Assembly (NCBI GenBank): GCA_019637975.1
Contig: JAHBUR010000037.1
Location: 1-35,424 of the forward strand
Length of the DNA stretch: 35,424 nt
From: Bacteroidota bacterium
Lineage (GTDB): Bacteria > Bacteroidota > Ignavibacteria > UBA10030 > UBA6906
Direction of reading: 5' to 3'
The notes under the pieces were generated by a model. It was not told the origin of the DNA. It did not search any database and was given only the letters and a program-made list of their open reading frames with translations. Made by a program: the position numbers and the translations under genes. Below, one piece after another: positions 34,295 through 35,424 of the stretch. Each line of letters starts with the position of its first letter. Position 1 is the stretch's first letter.

Positions 34295-35424
34295 TCATTG
34301 CTTTCGGGTCTCCACAACAATGGATGCGATCCGCTTAGGCAAGTCGATGACCATTTCATTCGATCGTGAATTGATCCCCCACGTGTTCGAGATGACAGCA
34401 ATGACCAAATCACTCTCAGGATACACCCACAATGCAGCCTGGGTTCCGGCAAAAGCTCCCGTAATGTGGATTCGTCGCTCACCTGAATCATCGGCCACAA
34501 ACCAGCCGAAACTCCAGGGTGATTCAACATCACCGTGCCTGATTCTCGCGTAGAAAAGGTCCAGCGATTCCCTTGTGAAAAATCCCGGACGAACAATTGC
34601 CTGTCCGAATCGAACAAGATCCTCGGCGGTTGTGATGATGTTTCCCCCACCCATATTGTAGCTATAGTCAAGCCGGGGGACTTTCATGACGTCCGGGCTT
34701 TCTTTGTATGAAAAATAATGGTAGAAGCTGTAGTTCTCCGTCCTTTCGGGGATTACTTGGCGGACGTTTTCAAACTCTGTCTGGTTGAGACGCAGCGGTC
34801 GGAGAATGGTCTCCTCCACATATTCCCTGTAGGATCGTCCGGAAACACTTTGGATTGCGGCTGCCAACAGGTTGTATCCATAGCTTGTATAGGAGTACTT
34901 GCTTCCCGGTGCAAACAGCAACGTGTCGTTTTCAAACAGCCCCAACGCATCAACAACATCAGTATAGTGCCGTGCGAAGAACGACGAATCCCTTTCGCCC
35001 CCGACATATGAACGGATTCCGGCCAAGTGCCCCGCAAGCAAGCGAGGTGTGATTTCACGAGCATGTTTCTTCGGAAAAGCGGGTACATAGCGTTGGATGG
35101 GAGCGTCAAGATCAATCTTCTCTGTCTCATAAAGTTTGACAAGCGCCGCACCTGTGAACGCTTTGGTTACACTTGCCACAGGAAAGCGTGTCGTTGTGCT
35201 GACCGGAATCTTTCGTTCAAGATCAGCGTAGCCGAGACCTTCAGAAAACACGAGTGTGCCTCCCAGAAGAACGGCAGCGCTCAGGCCGACGTTGCGTTGC
35301 TTCTCATGAACTTCCTTCAATGCCCCCAGTATTCCGTCATGCTGCTCTTTCGAAAGCACTGGTTGAGTATTCTGTACTCCCTGCTGTGCGAGCAGTAATG
35401 CACCGAAGAGTACAGCTACTGTCA
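34295..35424 (-). CDS. Exported serine hydrolase, class C beta-lactamase fold (5' partial)
   Basis: A penicillin-binding-protein-like serine hydrolase. The nucleophile motif SVTK (S-x-x-K) is in FPVASVTKAFTGAALVKLYE, the Y-x-N motif is YGYN in SYTSYGYNLLAAAI, and a C-terminal HITGAFAGTQAALWVYPESD occupies the KTG-like position. Family members include beta-lactamases, DD-peptidases and esterases; the substrate cannot be told. The frame stays open past an internal GTG at 35357-35359 to the window edge and reads TVAVLFGALLLAQQGVQN. This is the hydrophobic core of a signal peptide, so the true start lies beyond the right edge and the protein is exported. Calling the start at the internal GTG would wrongly make it cytoplasmic. 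Confidence 0.87.
   Translation of the reverse strand, partial: TVAVLFGALLLAQQGVQNTQPVLSKEQHDGILGALKEVHEKQRNVGLSAAVLLGGTLVFSEGLGYADLERKIPVSTTTRFPVASVTKAFTGAALVKLYETEKIDLDAPIQRYVPAFPKKHAREITPRLLAGHLAGIRSYVGGERDSSFFARHYTDVVDALGLFENDTLLFAPGSKYSYTSYGYNLLAAAIQSVSGRSYREYVEETILRPLRLNQTEFENVRQVIPERTENYSFYHYFSYKESPDVMKVPRLDYSYNMGGGNIITTAEDLVRFGQAIVRPGFFTRESLDLFYARIRHGDVESPWSFGWFVADDSGERRIHITGAFAGTQAALWVYPESDLVIAVISNTWGINSRSNEMVIDLPKRIASIVVETRKQ

Noticed and set aside
1-35424. tRNA, rRNA, CRISPR array, insertion sequence or prophage
   Set aside because: None was seen. There is no clover-leaf candidate, no spaced direct-repeat array, no transposase or integrase frame and no terminal inverted repeats by eye.

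Overview
The window looks like a chromosomal segment from a Bacteroidota/Chlorobiota-type bacterium, most probably an environmental Ignavibacteria-like lineage. The main reason is four large exported proteins (25147-33980) that end in type IX secretion-style sorting domains, with the ENYPNPFNPST-like motif and a C-terminal LLTK/LLTR. Hybrid sensor/AraC proteins, a serine palmitoyltransferase-like gene and a GC content near 50% fit the same group. This placement is inference; there is no rRNA or other marker gene. I saw no tRNA, rRNA, CRISPR array, insertion sequence or phage gene.

Layout. (1) 1-293: the 3' end of a polyprenyl diphosphate synthase, convergent with everything that follows. (2) 296-4680, minus strand: a tightly packed set of an AmpG/PAT-type permease, a GNAT-nitrilase fusion, a TIM-barrel amidohydrolase and a TM-helix channel-like protein. 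(3) 5120-12586, minus strand: a stress and osmotic-adaptation block. It holds an MscS channel, a DUF5752-type protein, TreT trehalose synthase and an OtsA-OtsB fusion packed as one operon, followed by a UspA protein and a YtxH protein. A 35-residue membrane peptide, a small exported protein and a second UspA protein lie upstream. (4) 12671-13597: branched-chain aminotransferase ilvE. (5) 13696-17381: a probable bacterial sphingolipid (ceramide) module, with a GNAT-fold N-acyltransferase candidate, serine palmitoyltransferase and a divergent CerR-like reductase. (6) 17531-25096, plus strand: a 1345-residue hybrid two-component regulator, then a cysteine-rich membrane-anchored protein, MbnP, MbnH (a di-haem MauG-like enzyme) and an outer-membrane barrel protein. 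This reads as a copper-handling module without methanobactin biosynthesis genes. (7) 25147-33980, minus strand: four secreted repeat proteins (an NHL propeller, two FG-GAP/ASPIC proteins and a BNR/sortilin-like propeller), plus a membrane-bound AraC regulator. (8) 34295-35424: a serine hydrolase of the class C beta-lactamase fold whose signal peptide runs off the window.

How they work together. The osmotic block pairs a release valve (MscS) with two independent trehalose routes, TreT from NDP-glucose plus glucose and OtsAB through trehalose-6-phosphate. A duplicated-domain protein of unknown function sits between the valve and TreT. The sphingolipid genes would supply serine palmitoylation, ketone reduction and N-acylation. 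The MbnP/MbnH pair would build a kynurenine-dependent copper site, with the cysteine-rich protein and the barrel as likely partners.

Several starts were reassigned from ribosome-binding sites, a promoter or protein family ends. The most unusual is a candidate ATC start for the acyltransferase at 14814.
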